Shown: positions 1 through 6,238, numbered from the stretch's first letter. The stretch is DNA of 40,717 bases from a virus (IMGVR_UViG_3300005563_000021:1-40717), one strand, 5' to 3'. Translations and numbers: made by a program. Notes: generated by a model not told the origin, from the letters alone.

Positions 1-40
1 GGAGAAAAGCTCTCTGAAATAGCCAGCGTGCTGGGGGCCT
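1..40. repeat. Terminal direct repeat, left copy (circular overlap)
   Basis: These 40 bases are identical to the last 40 bases of the window (40678-40717). A glycosyltransferase reading frame runs across the join without a break. This is what an assembler leaves at the ends of a circular or circularly permuted genome, so the unique genome is 40,677 bp and position 1 is arbitrary. Confidence 0.95.
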
Positions 41-294
41 CCGACTACTCCGCCAACATCATGCTAGGTGAGGATTACTATTTTTGTGCTCTCGCTCGGG
101 AGTCGGGTGTAAAGCTGTTCATCGACAATAACCTGATCGTCCCTCACGACACGGGAGTGCGCCTCCCCGTCAGAAATCAGGACATCCTGACGGAACTCAC
201 CCAACCTTGGCGTCTGTCCAATGACGGCGACCTGGACAAGGTTGGCCCCATCCTCGAACAGCTCCGCCCGCTTCTTTCCAACGACCTGCCATGA
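1..294 (+). CDS. Glycosyltransferase, C-terminal part (continues from 40039)
   Basis: This is the end of a 310-residue glycosyltransferase whose start lies at 40039 and which is split by the arbitrary contig join. The 97 residues here contain GEDYYFC followed by a VPHDTG segment. In GT-A fold, family-2-like phage glycosyltransferases these hold the catalytic acid loop and the metal-binding His. The stop TGA (292-294) overlaps the ATG of the next gene by 4 bp, so the two are translationally coupled. The likely role is sugar transfer to phage DNA, a virion protein or the host surface; the acceptor cannot be told from sequence. Confidence 0.85.
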   Translation, partial: GEKLSEIASVLGASDYSANIMLGEDYYFCALARESGVKLFIDNNLIVPHDTGVRLPVRNQDILTELTQPWRLSNDGDLDKVGPILEQLRPLLSNDLP

Positions 295-482
295 TTCAAA
301 ACGAGGTTTACGAGGCCAGCACCCGAGACGGAAAGTTTAAGGGCGTTTTCAGGGACGGGTTCCTGATGGGATGGTTTCAGTCAAATACTGGGTGCGCCTA
401 CTGGTTCGGGGATGCCCGACTTATTTCCAATGCGATCCCCGCGGGATATTCCATGATCCCCGGCTTCATCCCTCATCGCTAA
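291..482 (+). CDS. Hypothetical 63-aa protein between glycosyltransferase and methyltransferase
   Basis: I do not recognise this small protein. It is rich in aromatic residues and Gly (FRDGFLMGWFQSNTG, CAYWFGD) and looks globular and beta-rich, with no membrane segment. The start overlaps the glycosyltransferase stop (ATGA, 291-294) and the stop lies 5 bp before the methyltransferase ATG, so the three genes form one operon. A helper or substrate-related role in the same modification pathway is inference from position only. Confidence 0.7.
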   Translation: MIQNEVYEASTRDGKFKGVFRDGFLMGWFQSNTGCAYWFGDARLISNAIPAGYSMIPGFIPHR

Positions 483-487
483 TTCCC

Positions 488-1117
488 ATGATTCGCCCGC
501 TCCCTACCTCTGAAATCTACTCCGGTATTGAAAAGCTGGGGCTTCCCACGGATATCCAGGGATGGCACTCCACCGACCCACTCTTTGAGCAGTTAATCAA
601 GGAGACCGAGGCCAAGACGATTATTGAGTGTGGGTCTTGGAAGGGGGCCTCCCTGATTCATATGGCGAAACTGGCCCCGGAGGCTAAACTTTACGCTGTT
701 GACTCATGGCTGGGGGGAATCGATCACGACTTAAACCAGTCGGACGAAACCAGCGTGCTAACGAGGGAGCACGGATACCCGAGGCTCTACTTCCAATTCC
801 TGACGAACGTAAAGCGGGCGGGCGTTCACGAGAGGGTTTGCCCGATCCCGCAGACTTCCGTTAATGGGGCGCGGCTGCTACAGGCGCACGGGATTCAGGC
901 TGATTTGGTCTATGTGGATGCGTCCCACGAAAGTTGGGACCCCTACCATGACATGAACGCTTACTGGCCACTAGTGAGGCCGGGCGGCATCATGTTCGGG
1001 GATGACATCGCTTGGCCGGGAGTCGCCGTTTCCTACTACCGTTTCCTTTTGGAGAATCAGAAGGACTTTGCTCCTGAAATCGTGGGAAAGAATTTTTGGA
1101 TTTGCCGGAAAGCCTGA
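488..1117 (+). CDS. Class I SAM-dependent methyltransferase
   Basis: This 209-residue protein has a Rossmann-type SAM fold. Motif I is IIECGSWKGAS (about residues 45-55, E-x-G-x-x-x-G). An acidic residue follows strand 2 (YAVDSW, D72), and a LVYVDASHES strand 4 precedes VRPGGIMFGDDI. This resembles the Methyltransf_24 or sugar O-methyltransferase type often found beside glycosyltransferases. I chose the ATG at 488 because an upstream in-frame start at 371 would run through the preceding gene. It is the last gene of the rightward cassette and meets leftward genes head-on. Methylation of a transferred sugar is plausible but not shown. Confidence 0.85.
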   Translation: MIRPLPTSEIYSGIEKLGLPTDIQGWHSTDPLFEQLIKETEAKTIIECGSWKGASLIHMAKLAPEAKLYAVDSWLGGIDHDLNQSDETSVLTREHGYPRLYFQFLTNVKRAGVHERVCPIPQTSVNGARLLQAHGIQADLVYVDASHESWDPYHDMNAYWPLVRPGGIMFGDDIAWPGVAVSYYRFLLENQKDFAPEIVGKNFWICRKA

Positions 1118-1190
1118 AGATGCGGTCGAAGTTCTCCGCGTACTTCTCCCGGTTGTAACCCTTCTCCGGTCCCCTACCCTTTCCGTTCAC
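990..1190 (-). CDS. Possible small leftward ORF overrunning the methyltransferase 3' end
   Basis: The first 25 or so residues (1190 to about 1118) include YNREKYAENFDRIF, which resembles the C-terminal tail seen in many small phage proteins (YxxxKYxxNxDRIFG). The rest of the frame lies antisense to the methyltransferase and reads like shadow sequence. The start overlaps the end of the HNH gene by 17 bp. It may be a small gene whose proper end was lost when the glycosyltransferase/methyltransferase cassette arrived. Low confidence. Confidence 0.3.
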   Translation of the reverse strand: MNGKGRGPEKGYNREKYAENFDRIFRLSGKSKNSFPRFQEQSPSDSPKGNGSRKRRLPAKRCHPRT

Positions 1191-1704
1191 GGCGGTCCTT
1201 TCTGAAGCTGAGGATGTGGTGGCGGTACTCCAAGCCGGAGAGAATCTTCATGTTATCCAGAGAGAAGTCTCGGTGATTGGATGTTTTGAAAACAAGGAAA
1301 CTTCCCTTGGGTATTGGGCCGTGCGCTTCTTCCCAGATGACGCGATGCAGGAATTTAGGGGGGAGGCCGCGCTTCTGATAGATGAAATATCTCCGCTGGT
1401 CCCATGAGTAGGGGAGGCCGTTGTGGATTATCTTCTCCCGTGTGTTCCGGGGCTTGTTTAGGCCCCGCTTGAGGAGGATTCGCCCGATGTTGGAGTGGTC
1501 GCACCCAAATACATCGGCGGTCTTTCGCAGGCTCTTGGTGCGCTCGTATTCCTCTTTGATGGTGTTGACGACGTAGGAGGGGACGGCCTTTCGGGTTCCT
1601 ATTTGGGAGCGGGCGACCGTCAACTTGATTTCCCTAGGATCGAAGCGTGGCCGTTTCGGGGCGTGCTTCTCCAAGAGGTAAATGATCCCAGAGGCATCAA
1701 TCAT
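1174..1704 (-). CDS. HNH endonuclease (HNH_3-like) with helix-turn-helix
   Basis: This 176-residue protein has an internal helix-turn-helix-like stretch (about residues 46-82, including TADVFGCDHSNIGRIL). It ends in an HNH_3-type nuclease core (about 118-157: LHRVIWEEAHGPIPKG, then SNHRDFSLDNMKIL). H120 and N151 match the expected catalytic pattern, although the usual His after the GPIPKG turn is replaced (FLVFK), so the core may be weakened. Such proteins in phages are usually free-standing homing or packaging-associated nucleases. The start overlaps the stop of the preceding gene (1697), so it is in the leftward operon. Confidence 0.75.
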   Translation of the reverse strand: MIDASGIIYLLEKHAPKRPRFDPREIKLTVARSQIGTRKAVPSYVVNTIKEEYERTKSLRKTADVFGCDHSNIGRILLKRGLNKPRNTREKIIHNGLPYSWDQRRYFIYQKRGLPPKFLHRVIWEEAHGPIPKGSFLVFKTSNHRDFSLDNMKILSGLEYRHHILSFRKDRRERKG

Positions 1705-1900
1705 TTTGGAGAAGTGGGATTAACTCGTAACGCTGGTGTTCCTCGGAGAAGCGGAAGCAAAGGTGGGGAGCGGAGGAAATCTTCAGCCGCTCATGTTCGA
1801 CGCAATGGGAGGCGTAGTCCTGATGCCAGCGGGTTTGCCCTCCCTTTAGGTGGAGGATGAAGTAAGGGACGGGGTGCTGGCGGGGGATTTCTTCTCTCAT
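1697..1900 (-). CDS. Hypothetical 67-aa protein
   Basis: I do not recognise this protein. It is polar and His/Arg-rich (HLKGGQTRWHQDY, CVEHERLK), with a few cysteines but no clear zinc pattern. It overlaps the HNH gene downstream (1697-1704) and its own start overlaps the upstream gene stop by 4 bp (ATGA at 1897-1900). That coupling is the main reason to accept it. Confidence 0.6.
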   Translation of the reverse strand: MREEIPRQHPVPYFILHLKGGQTRWHQDYASHCVEHERLKISSAPHLCFRFSEEHQRYELIPLLQND

Positions 1901-2091
1901 GGCTCGTCAGCCTTAACCGTGGCGGGGACACGCACGAAGCCCAGTTTGGCGTATTTTGCGTCCGCCTCCAAAAGAAGCCGGGTTCGCTCCCACGCAAGGG
2001 CTGCGAACCAGGTGTCCCTGTTACTCCAGACTACGTTCTTGTTAGCTTTGGAGGCGGCCTTAAAGGCTTCTTCGTCTTGGTCGGGGGTCAT
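1897..2091 (-). CDS. Hypothetical 64-aa protein
   Basis: This small, probably helical protein (DEEAFKAASKANKN, then WFAALAWERTRLLLEADAKY) has no recognised family. It has 4-bp ATGA overlaps at both ends with its neighbours (1897-1900 and 2088-2091), the arrangement used throughout this leftward operon. Confidence 0.65.
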   Translation of the reverse strand: MTPDQDEEAFKAASKANKNVVWSNRDTWFAALAWERTRLLLEADAKYAKLGFVRVPATVKADEP

Positions 2092-2282
2092 GGCTTGATT
2101 CCCTCAATCGCGCGCTTGGTTTCTTCGCCGCAGAACAATCGTCCGCGTCCCGTAGTGTCCACGGCCACCCACATGCCCATTCGCTTTTCCCAGTGAGAAA
2201 ACTCCCATTCCTTGGGTATCGTGGCGTAAATGCTCTCAAAAATGTCGTTAAACTCAGACTCCTTTATGGGCTGTGTGCTCAT
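2088..2282 (-). CDS. Hypothetical 64-aa protein
   Basis: The start was placed at the internal ATG at 2282, not the upstream one at 2303, because 2279-2282 forms the ATGA overlap with the preceding gene. The protein (MSTQPIKESEFNDIFESIYA..) is acidic at the N terminus, with a Trp/Gly-rich middle (SHWEKRMGMWVAVD). No family is recognised. Confidence 0.65.
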   Translation of the reverse strand: MSTQPIKESEFNDIFESIYATIPKEWEFSHWEKRMGMWVAVDTTGRGRLFCGEETKRAIEGIKP

Positions 2283-2791
2283 TTGATAATTCGTTTCGCC
2301 CAAAGCCTCTCCAATTCGCCCTCCCCTAAATACCGAACAAAGGACATGCTCTCCACATGAAAGAGGGCGAGTCTCTTTCCTTGGGTGGTCACTCTTAGGT
2401 CTCCATCCTCTCCGGGGATGTCGAAGGGGGCGCGGGGAACGTCCCGGAGGGATTGCTCCGGGGCCCTCTGGCCGGCAATCAGGGCTTTCAGGTCATCTTT
2501 GGAAAGCGATCCCTTGGGGGCGACCCGAGTATCCACATGTGAAAAATCGGGATTATCGCGCTTGAAGGCCCTTTCAAATCCGGGGTCAATTTCACTGCGC
2601 GGGTCCTCATTCACCCATTTCACCGGGGATAATTCTGCTCCCGTAATAGCCTTGGCGTTGGCAAAAAGTTTTTTCAGCTTCTCCCCATTACGCTTCCAAG
2701 CGGCTTCCTTCTTGGGGGTGCGAATTGAACCCAGCATCTTGGCTGGGTTAACTTCGTCCTCATGGCCGCACTTTGAACACTTGTGTTTCAT
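2279..2791 (-). CDS. 170-aa protein with N-terminal zinc ribbon half-site
   Basis: The protein starts MKHKCSKCGHEDEV. It has one CxxCG knuckle at residues 5-9, a Lys-rich stretch, and a C-terminal part (about 115-165) with GEDGDLRVTTQGKRLALFHVESM that looks beta-rich. I chose the ATG at 2791, 2 bp after the preceding stop, where GGTGAG immediately upstream suggests coupled translation. Another in-frame ATG exists at 2812. A nucleic-acid-binding role is possible, but a second CxxC is not visible. Confidence 0.65.
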   Translation of the reverse strand: MKHKCSKCGHEDEVNPAKMLGSIRTPKKEAAWKRNGEKLKKLFANAKAITGAELSPVKWVNEDPRSEIDPGFERAFKRDNPDFSHVDTRVAPKGSLSKDDLKALIAGQRAPEQSLRDVPRAPFDIPGEDGDLRVTTQGKRLALFHVESMSFVRYLGEGELERLWAKRIIK

Positions 2792-2793
2792 AC

Positions 2794-2925
2794 TCACCAA
2801 AACCAAGTCCACATCGGAGCGTTCGGGAATCGTTCTTTATTAACCTGATATTTGGCTAAAACTAAAAACGCCATGAGCAACACGAACGCGGCCATAAGCA
2901 GGATGGTCTCAATCTTTTTCCTCAT
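2794..2925 (-). CDS. 43-aa single-pass membrane micro-protein
   Basis: The frame from the ATG at 2925 to the TGA at 2794 encodes a basic MRKKIE start and then one strong hydrophobic segment (about residues 7-25, LLMAAFVLLMAFLVLA), followed by a short polar tail ending MWTWFW. The positive-inside arrangement predicts N-terminus-in. The stop lies 2 bp from the next gene start. Superinfection exclusion or membrane interference would fit such a protein, but that is a guess. Confidence 0.65.
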   Translation of the reverse strand: MRKKIETILLMAAFVLLMAFLVLAKYQVNKERFPNAPMWTWFW

Positions 2926-2928
2926 ACC

Positions 2929-2974
2929 GCATCAGTGACCGTTACCTAATCGGTAGTCAATACGGTACTGATGC
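2929..2974. promoter_or_regulatory. Imperfect inverted repeat upstream of the 43-aa gene
   Basis: GCATCAGTGACCGT (2929-2942) faces ACGGTACTGATGC (2962-2974), an inverted repeat with a single missing base and a 19-bp spacer. It lies in the 55-bp gap before the gene starting at 2925. On the leftward strand TTGACT falls in the spacer, but no convincing -10 box follows. It could be an operator or a weak stem-loop. Confidence 0.4.
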
Positions 2975-2980
2975 CGTTAG

Positions 2981-3523
2981 TCATGCACAGATTCGGTATA
3001 GAGGGGCGATGCCGGCACGGATCAACTTCATGGGATAAACCCGATTCGCCCAGCCCGGTTTCCTCTCAACCGAAACGAACTTCTCCCCCAAAACCCCCTT
3101 CAGCATCCTCCGATTCGGGGCGAGCCCGATAACCTTAATCTCCGCCCGCATCGGCCAGCCATCCACCATTTCCACGGGGGGAATATCCCGCTCCGCAGGC
3201 TCCAAATCCCCCTCCATGATCCCCGGACCCGCTTCCCCCTCATCCACAAAGGCCATTCCTTTTGATTCTACGGGGTAGTTCGGTGGGAGGATGCCTCCGG
3301 TGGGATCATGGGAAACAGAGGCCCCCACGGGCATTTCTGAGGCATCCACCGTCAACGTGACAGTGGGACCTGAGTTAGCTGTACCGGGCACCCCCACCAC
3401 CGAGGAAAACAAATCCTGAATCCCCTCCCTCGCCTTCCTTTTCGCCTCCACCCCCTTGATCTTCTCATAGGCCGAAGCCCAGTCTTTAAGTGCTTTCTGA
3501 CAGGTCAATACGTGGTTAGCCAT
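2981..3523 (-). CDS. Hypothetical 180-aa protein
   Basis: This is an N-terminal helical part (QKALKDWASAYEKIKGVEAKRKAREGIQD split over residues 9-37), an acidic, Pro/Gly-rich middle (about 50-115), and a C-terminal basic beta-like segment (about 128-170, with KVIGLAPNRRMLKG). Not recognised. The C-terminal part has the feel of a small nucleic-acid-binding beta barrel, but I cannot name one. It starts 5 bp after the upstream gene's stop. Confidence 0.6.
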   Translation of the reverse strand: MANHVLTCQKALKDWASAYEKIKGVEAKRKAREGIQDLFSSVVGVPGTANSGPTVTLTVDASEMPVGASVSHDPTGGILPPNYPVESKGMAFVDEGEAGPGIMEGDLEPAERDIPPVEMVDGWPMRAEIKVIGLAPNRRMLKGVLGEKFVSVERKPGWANRVYPMKLIRAGIAPLYRICA

Positions 3524-3527
3524 AAAT

Positions 3528-3752
3528 TTAGTGGAGGGTCATTTTGCAGCCTTGGGCGCATCGCCCACAGGTACACGCCGGGAGCGCAATTCCCCAAGTC
3601 ATGCACTTGGACCCCGACTCCATGGTTTTCTGAATGACCCAGTTCATCGTATTGGCGTACCCGCATTCTCCCGTCCTTGATGAGAAATCCCAATCTCGGC
3701 CCTCGGCTAAATCAGCTGGGCGAGAGTAATATGCGCCGTCCACATTTTCCAT
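3528..3752 (-). CDS. Hypothetical 74-aa Cys-rich protein
   Basis: The start is placed at the ATG at 3752 (MENVDGAYYSRPAD); GAGG lies 12 bp upstream. Six cysteines cluster in the C-terminal half (GECG, KCMTW, CTCGRCAQGC), suggesting a metal-binding or disulfide-bonded module. It is the first gene after the 560-bp non-coding region, so its promoter should lie there. No family is recognised. Confidence 0.55.
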   Translation of the reverse strand: MENVDGAYYSRPADLAEGRDWDFSSRTGECGYANTMNWVIQKTMESGSKCMTWGIALPACTCGRCAQGCKMTLH

Positions 3753-4055
3753 TAACCTCACCCTTTTACCCCATCCCCAAAACCTCAAGCGCAAAACCTA
3801 CTACGGATTTCAATTTTAAACCACCCCACCACTTCCCAAGCCCTTCCCCTCCTAAACACCACAGAGCCCCGTATAGCCCAAATAAACCCACTCCACGCCA
3901 ATCCTACAGAGGAGACCAGTTCAGAACTAGTTCACTTCGGATTTCTACTTTAGACCCGTAATCAATTCACATTACCAGCAGTTGCCCCAGCTCGTACCCC
4001 CTCCCCCGGTGCGTCCAGGGTCCAGCCGGAGGGCTGATATACGTTGCAAGCTTGT

Positions 4056-4092
4056 GGTATTCAGGTGTTTCCTAGGAATAACCAGCAATACC
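4056..4092. promoter_or_regulatory. 37-bp imperfect palindrome centred on CCTAGG
   Basis: The outer arms are GGTATT (4056-4061) and AATACC (4087-4092). An inner nested pair GGT-NN-TTCCTAGGAA-NN-ACC is centred on CCTAGG (4071-4076). The arms differ by one base in length between the outer and inner parts. Twofold symmetry of this size suggests a dimeric DNA-binding protein site or a recombination/resolution site. Confidence 0.45.
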
Positions 4093-4181
4093 AGACATAA
4101 TCATTCTTGTGCGAACGGTGTTGCAGTGGCAACTAGTTACGCAGATTCCGATCCGGTTCTGGCCCAGTCTCAACTGGTTAG

Positions 4182-4202
4182 TTCAGTTTGATTTGAACTG
4201 AA
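4182..4202. promoter_or_regulatory. Perfect 7-bp inverted repeat TTCAGTT/AACTGAA
   Basis: TTCAGTT (4182-4188), loop TGATTTG, AACTGAA (4196-4202). On the plus strand it is followed by AAAAACGGGC and on the minus strand by CTAACCAGTT, with no U-tract, so it is more likely an operator than a terminator. It lies downstream of the 209-aa leftward gene. Confidence 0.4.
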
Positions 4203-4313
4203 AAACGGGCTGCTGGGGATCGAAGGTATTTAAACCAATATTAAACCAGTCCGTGTCGTGTTCTCTCGAAATGGCGTAATAGCAGCAAGGAAACGGTGCT
4301 ATCCGGGCATTTG

Positions 4314-4943
4314 TTAAGCTGGGAGGGGTTCTACCTGCTTTGGGGGAGATTTGCCTTCTAGGGCGTCTAGTAGGGATTCTTTGGAGGGGGAGCCGAAGAA
4401 GTTGATTGTTTGGTTGATGGAGGCGTTTTGGAGTGAGGAGCGGCCCGAGATGGCGTTTCCCTTGTCGAGGGCGACGGAGAGGGCGAATGACTTTTCGCCG
4501 GGCTTGAAGTTGCCGTGGTCAACGTCTTGTTGGATGGAGTCGATGAGGGAGTCTGCGAGGGATTGGAGTTTGGAGGTGACGCGGGCGTTGAAGACTTCGA
4601 CTGTTTCCCCGGTGATGCGTTGGAGGACGCGCCGATCTTCTTCTGTGACGGGACCGAGGCGGGGGGAGGAGCGCAGGCCGATGCCTTTGCCTTCGACGAG
4701 GGCGGTTGCGACGGATTCAGCGAGTGAGGCAGGCTCGTAAGTCTTCTTGTGGGCCATTTGGTAGCCCTTGGGGAGGCCGGAACCCGCTACCCACTTCCCG
4801 ACTCCTGGCTTTCTTCCGCGTTTCTTGGGAATGGCCCGAGCCTGGTTCTCTGCTGGGAGGCTCGCGGGGGTGGTTTCCTTGGCCGTGGGGTGAGTTTCGG
4901 GGGTGGGATGGGCGTTCTGCCCTGTCTGTTCAGTCTCGCTCAT
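4314..4943 (-). CDS. 209-aa protein with KRGRKPG motif (possible DNA-binding or small-terminase-like)
   Basis: The start ATG at 4943 overlaps the upstream stop (4940-4943); the longer frame to 5087 would run through that gene. The N terminus is low-complexity (Thr/Pro/Glu-rich). It is followed by KKRGRKPGVGKW (about residues 41-52), an AT-hook-like basic patch. A helical region (about 100-165) ends with FALSVALDKGNAISGR and a NQTINFFG segment. That C-terminal layout (a helix with an alDK.xxxxGR turn) recalls some phage small-terminase or DNA-binding proteins, but this is from memory of the pattern only. It lies far from the large terminase. Confidence 0.55.
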   Translation of the reverse strand: MSETEQTGQNAHPTPETHPTAKETTPASLPAENQARAIPKKRGRKPGVGKWVAGSGLPKGYQMAHKKTYEPASLAESVATALVEGKGIGLRSSPRLGPVTEEDRRVLQRITGETVEVFNARVTSKLQSLADSLIDSIQQDVDHGNFKPGEKSFALSVALDKGNAISGRSSLQNASINQTINFFGSPSKESLLDALEGKSPPKQVEPLPA

Positions 4944-5143
4944 GGGAGGTCCGATTTGCTGATCTTGACGTATTTCGGTAGGACGGGCGAATGGGGCTGA
5001 TGACGCACAAATCCACCGTCGATGGTCGGAACGTAATCCACCATCAGCGAATTGAGCGCCATTTGGCGGGCGCGGGGCATTTCCCATTCATTGCGGGCAG
5101 CCCATTCCCGAACTGATTCCCATTCTTGGGTCGGCATCCTCAT
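4940..5143 (-). CDS. Hypothetical 67-aa protein
   Basis: This helical, Trp-rich N terminus (TQEWESVREWAARNEWEMPRA broken at residues 5-25) reads like a small DNA-binding or repressor-type helix bundle, but no family is certain. It is the first gene of its leftward run, after the structured element at 5197-5264. It overlaps the next gene by 4 bp. ATG 5143 has only AGG as a possible SD; ATG 5137 is an alternative. Confidence 0.6.
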   Translation of the reverse strand: MRMPTQEWESVREWAARNEWEMPRARQMALNSLMVDYVPTIDGGFVRHQPHSPVLPKYVKISKSDLP

Positions 5144-5196
5144 GGCCTATCTCGATAATCGGGCCGCCCACCGACTCAACCCTAAACAAAGAGAAA

Positions 5197-5264
5197 CCCC
5201 CAACAGCAGCTAACGGGCTAAGGTTCCGTGCACACTACGGAAGGGACCCGGCTACTGTTGGGGG
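5197..5264 (-). terminator. 68-nt nested stem-loop; leftward terminator or leader RNA
   Basis: Perfect 10-bp outer stem CCCCCAACAG/CTGTTGGGGG (5197-5206 with 5255-5264), then AGC/GCT, CGGG/CCCG (5214-5217 with 5247-5250) and an inner perfect 6-bp hairpin TTCCGT/ACGGAA (5224-5229 with 5237-5242). On the minus strand the outer stem is followed at once by TTTCTCTTTGTTT, so leftward transcription from the 78-aa gene could end here. The layered internal loops are more elaborate than a simple terminator needs and could be a leader regulating the gene at 5143. Confidence 0.55.
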
Positions 5265-5291
5265 AAATTATTGGTTCTGGGCTACAATGAG

Positions 5292-5320
5292 GACAACTCT
5301 GAGCATCCGCGGCGAGCGGG
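5292..5320 (+). repeat. 29-bp exact direct repeat, copy 1
   Basis: Identical over 29 bp to 8997-9025. There it codes for DNSEHPRRAG inside a small protein. Here the same frame would read NEDNSEHPRRAGG, but it runs antisense into the 78-aa leftward gene, so this copy looks non-coding or a gene remnant. A weaker third copy (21 of 28 bases) lies at 11888-11915. Confidence 0.8.
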
Positions 5321-5347
5321 AGGCCCGGTTTATCTGCTGGGTGCGGG

Positions 5348-5584
5348 TCACAGCAGGTTTCCGTTGGGCTTTGCCATGATCCCTTTGAATTTCTTGACGA
5401 AGAACTCTTGCTTGAGCGGGGCTGTTTCTTTTGCCGCAGGAGGGGGATTCTTTCGAGGACGACTCTCCCATCCCTTCAGGGCGTTTAGTTTGTTCTGGGC
5501 GGCTTTGCGGGGGGTTTTCGCTGCCCCTCCTTTCTGTCCCAGCATGCGCATTACCGCACTTTTCATTTCCTCGGTCACTTGCAT
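5348..5584 (-). CDS. Hypothetical basic 78-aa protein
   Basis: A short helical N terminus (QVTEEMKSAVMRMLG) is followed by GQKGGAAKTPRKAAQNKLNALKGW and then a Lys/Pro-rich tail. The GG-x-AKT...KxxALKGW...RPRK pattern is common in short phage/plasmid DNA-binding proteins. It is the only leftward gene in the divergent control region and ends before the stem-loop at 5197-5264. A regulatory role is inferred from charge and position. No SD is seen before the ATG. Confidence 0.55.
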   Translation of the reverse strand: MQVTEEMKSAVMRMLGQKGGAAKTPRKAAQNKLNALKGWESRPRKNPPPAAKETAPLKQEFFVKKFKGIMAKPNGNLL

Positions 5585-5625
5585 GGGGAGGAGCGAAGCG
5601 GCTTCCCATTACAAACGCAAGCTTC

Positions 5626-5661
5626 AAATAGGGATTGCCAAACGGCTTCGCATCCCTATTT
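5626..5661. promoter_or_regulatory. Perfect 10-bp inverted repeat between divergent genes
   Basis: AAATAGGGAT (5626-5635) and ATCCCTATTT (5652-5661) flank a 16-nt loop that itself can form GCC/GGC. It lies between the leftward 78-aa gene and the rightward 76-aa gene, where an operator for divergent control would sit. It could also act as a bidirectional terminator, although the T-tracts are short. Confidence 0.5.
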
Positions 5662-5692
5662 CTTGTCCCCAGTCGAGCACCAAGTAACCCAA

Positions 5693-5710
5693 CCCCCCCC
5701 CAAAAAAAAA
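5693..5710. repeat. C9A9 homopolymer tract
   Basis: Nine C (5693-5701) are followed directly by nine A (5702-5710), about 85 bp before the first gene of the rightward block. Such tracts are prone to slippage and can also bend DNA; the exact length may be a sequencing uncertainty. Confidence 0.7.
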
Positions 5711-5795
5711 CAGACCGATCCTCTGGGTAACTTTCACGACAGCCCGCAGCTCGCACCCGATTCGCCACTCTCACCCGCTCGATTCCCAAACCACC

Positions 5796-6026
5796 ATGAA
5801 CGCCAATCGCCGCTCCCGCCTCGTCAAGATCGTATCCCGCTTGCATGTCGAGCTTCAGGAAATCCAGTCGCTCGCCCAAGAGGAACAAGACGCTTTCGAC
5901 AACATGCCCGAATCCCTTCAGGGAGGCGAAAGCGGACAGAAGATCGAGGATGCCGCAAACTCGCTTCAGCAAATGGCGGACGACCTTGAGAACCTGATTT
6001 CTGATTCGGAATCCATCGACGCCTAA
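5796..6026 (+). CDS. 76-aa coiled-coil protein, first gene of rightward block
   Basis: RSRLVKIVSRLHVELQEIQ, then EEQDAFDNMPESLQGGE and a second helix (KIEDAANSLQQMADDLENL). This 'EEQxAFDNMPESLQ..E' pattern recurs in many phage and ICE proteins of unknown function. It is acidic, two-helix and probably a dimer. There is no SD (ACCACC directly before the ATG). It heads the rightward block after the divergent control region. Confidence 0.75.
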   Translation: MNANRRSRLVKIVSRLHVELQEIQSLAQEEQDAFDNMPESLQGGESGQKIEDAANSLQQMADDLENLISDSESIDA

Positions 6027-6040
6027 CCCCCCTTCCCAAC

Positions 6041-6235
6041 ATGAACACCGCAACGACCACGCTTTCCCAATCAGTTGAAACGACTGCGCACACGCCTCAC
6101 TGTGAATGCCAAGGCACTGGCCTGATCGAGAAACGCGGACTGCGTGGCCACGCGTTTCACATCTGCGAAAATCCTTTCTGTGTGGCTGGCAAAGAAAGCC
6201 GTGTTGCCGCCCTCGAAGCCGCTAACCGCACATAA
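6041..6235 (+). CDS. 64-aa Cys-containing protein
   Basis: A Thr/Ser-rich N terminus is followed by HCECQGTGLIEKRG and HICENPFC, a possible C4 or C3H zinc knuckle (residues about 20-47). No family is recognised. It lies 14 bp after the previous gene with no SD. Confidence 0.6.
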   Translation: MNTATTTLSQSVETTAHTPHCECQGTGLIEKRGLRGHAFHICENPFCVAGKESRVAALEAANRT

Positions 6236-6238
6236 CCA

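Larger units (their letters stand above)
3753..4313. other. Non-coding region, 560 bp, rich in short inverted repeats
   Basis: No convincing gene on either strand; the 69-aa + strand frame at 3982-4191 has no family likeness or coupling. The stretch is less GC-rich than its surroundings. It holds a 37-bp imperfect palindrome (4056-4092), a perfect 7-bp-arm stem (4182-4202) and AGTTC/GAACT palindromic motifs near 3919-3935. It also has two GGTTTAA direct repeats on the minus strand around 4225-4250. It sits between two leftward genes. A replication origin, a promoter/operator cluster or a small RNA are all possible. Confidence 0.55.

Noticed and set aside
3982-4191. 69-aa + strand frame in the large non-coding region
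   Set aside because: No coupling, no SD, no family likeness and a composition unlike neighbouring proteins.
4200-4313. tRNA-like TTCGATCC stretch on the minus strand
   Set aside because: The arms around it do not pair as a T-arm and no acceptor or anticodon stem is present; I found no tRNA in the window.
5271-5687. 138-aa + strand frame containing NEDNSEHPRRAGG
   Set aside because: Only the first part resembles the repeat module; the rest is antisense to a better-supported leftward gene (5348-5584), and there is no clear start.
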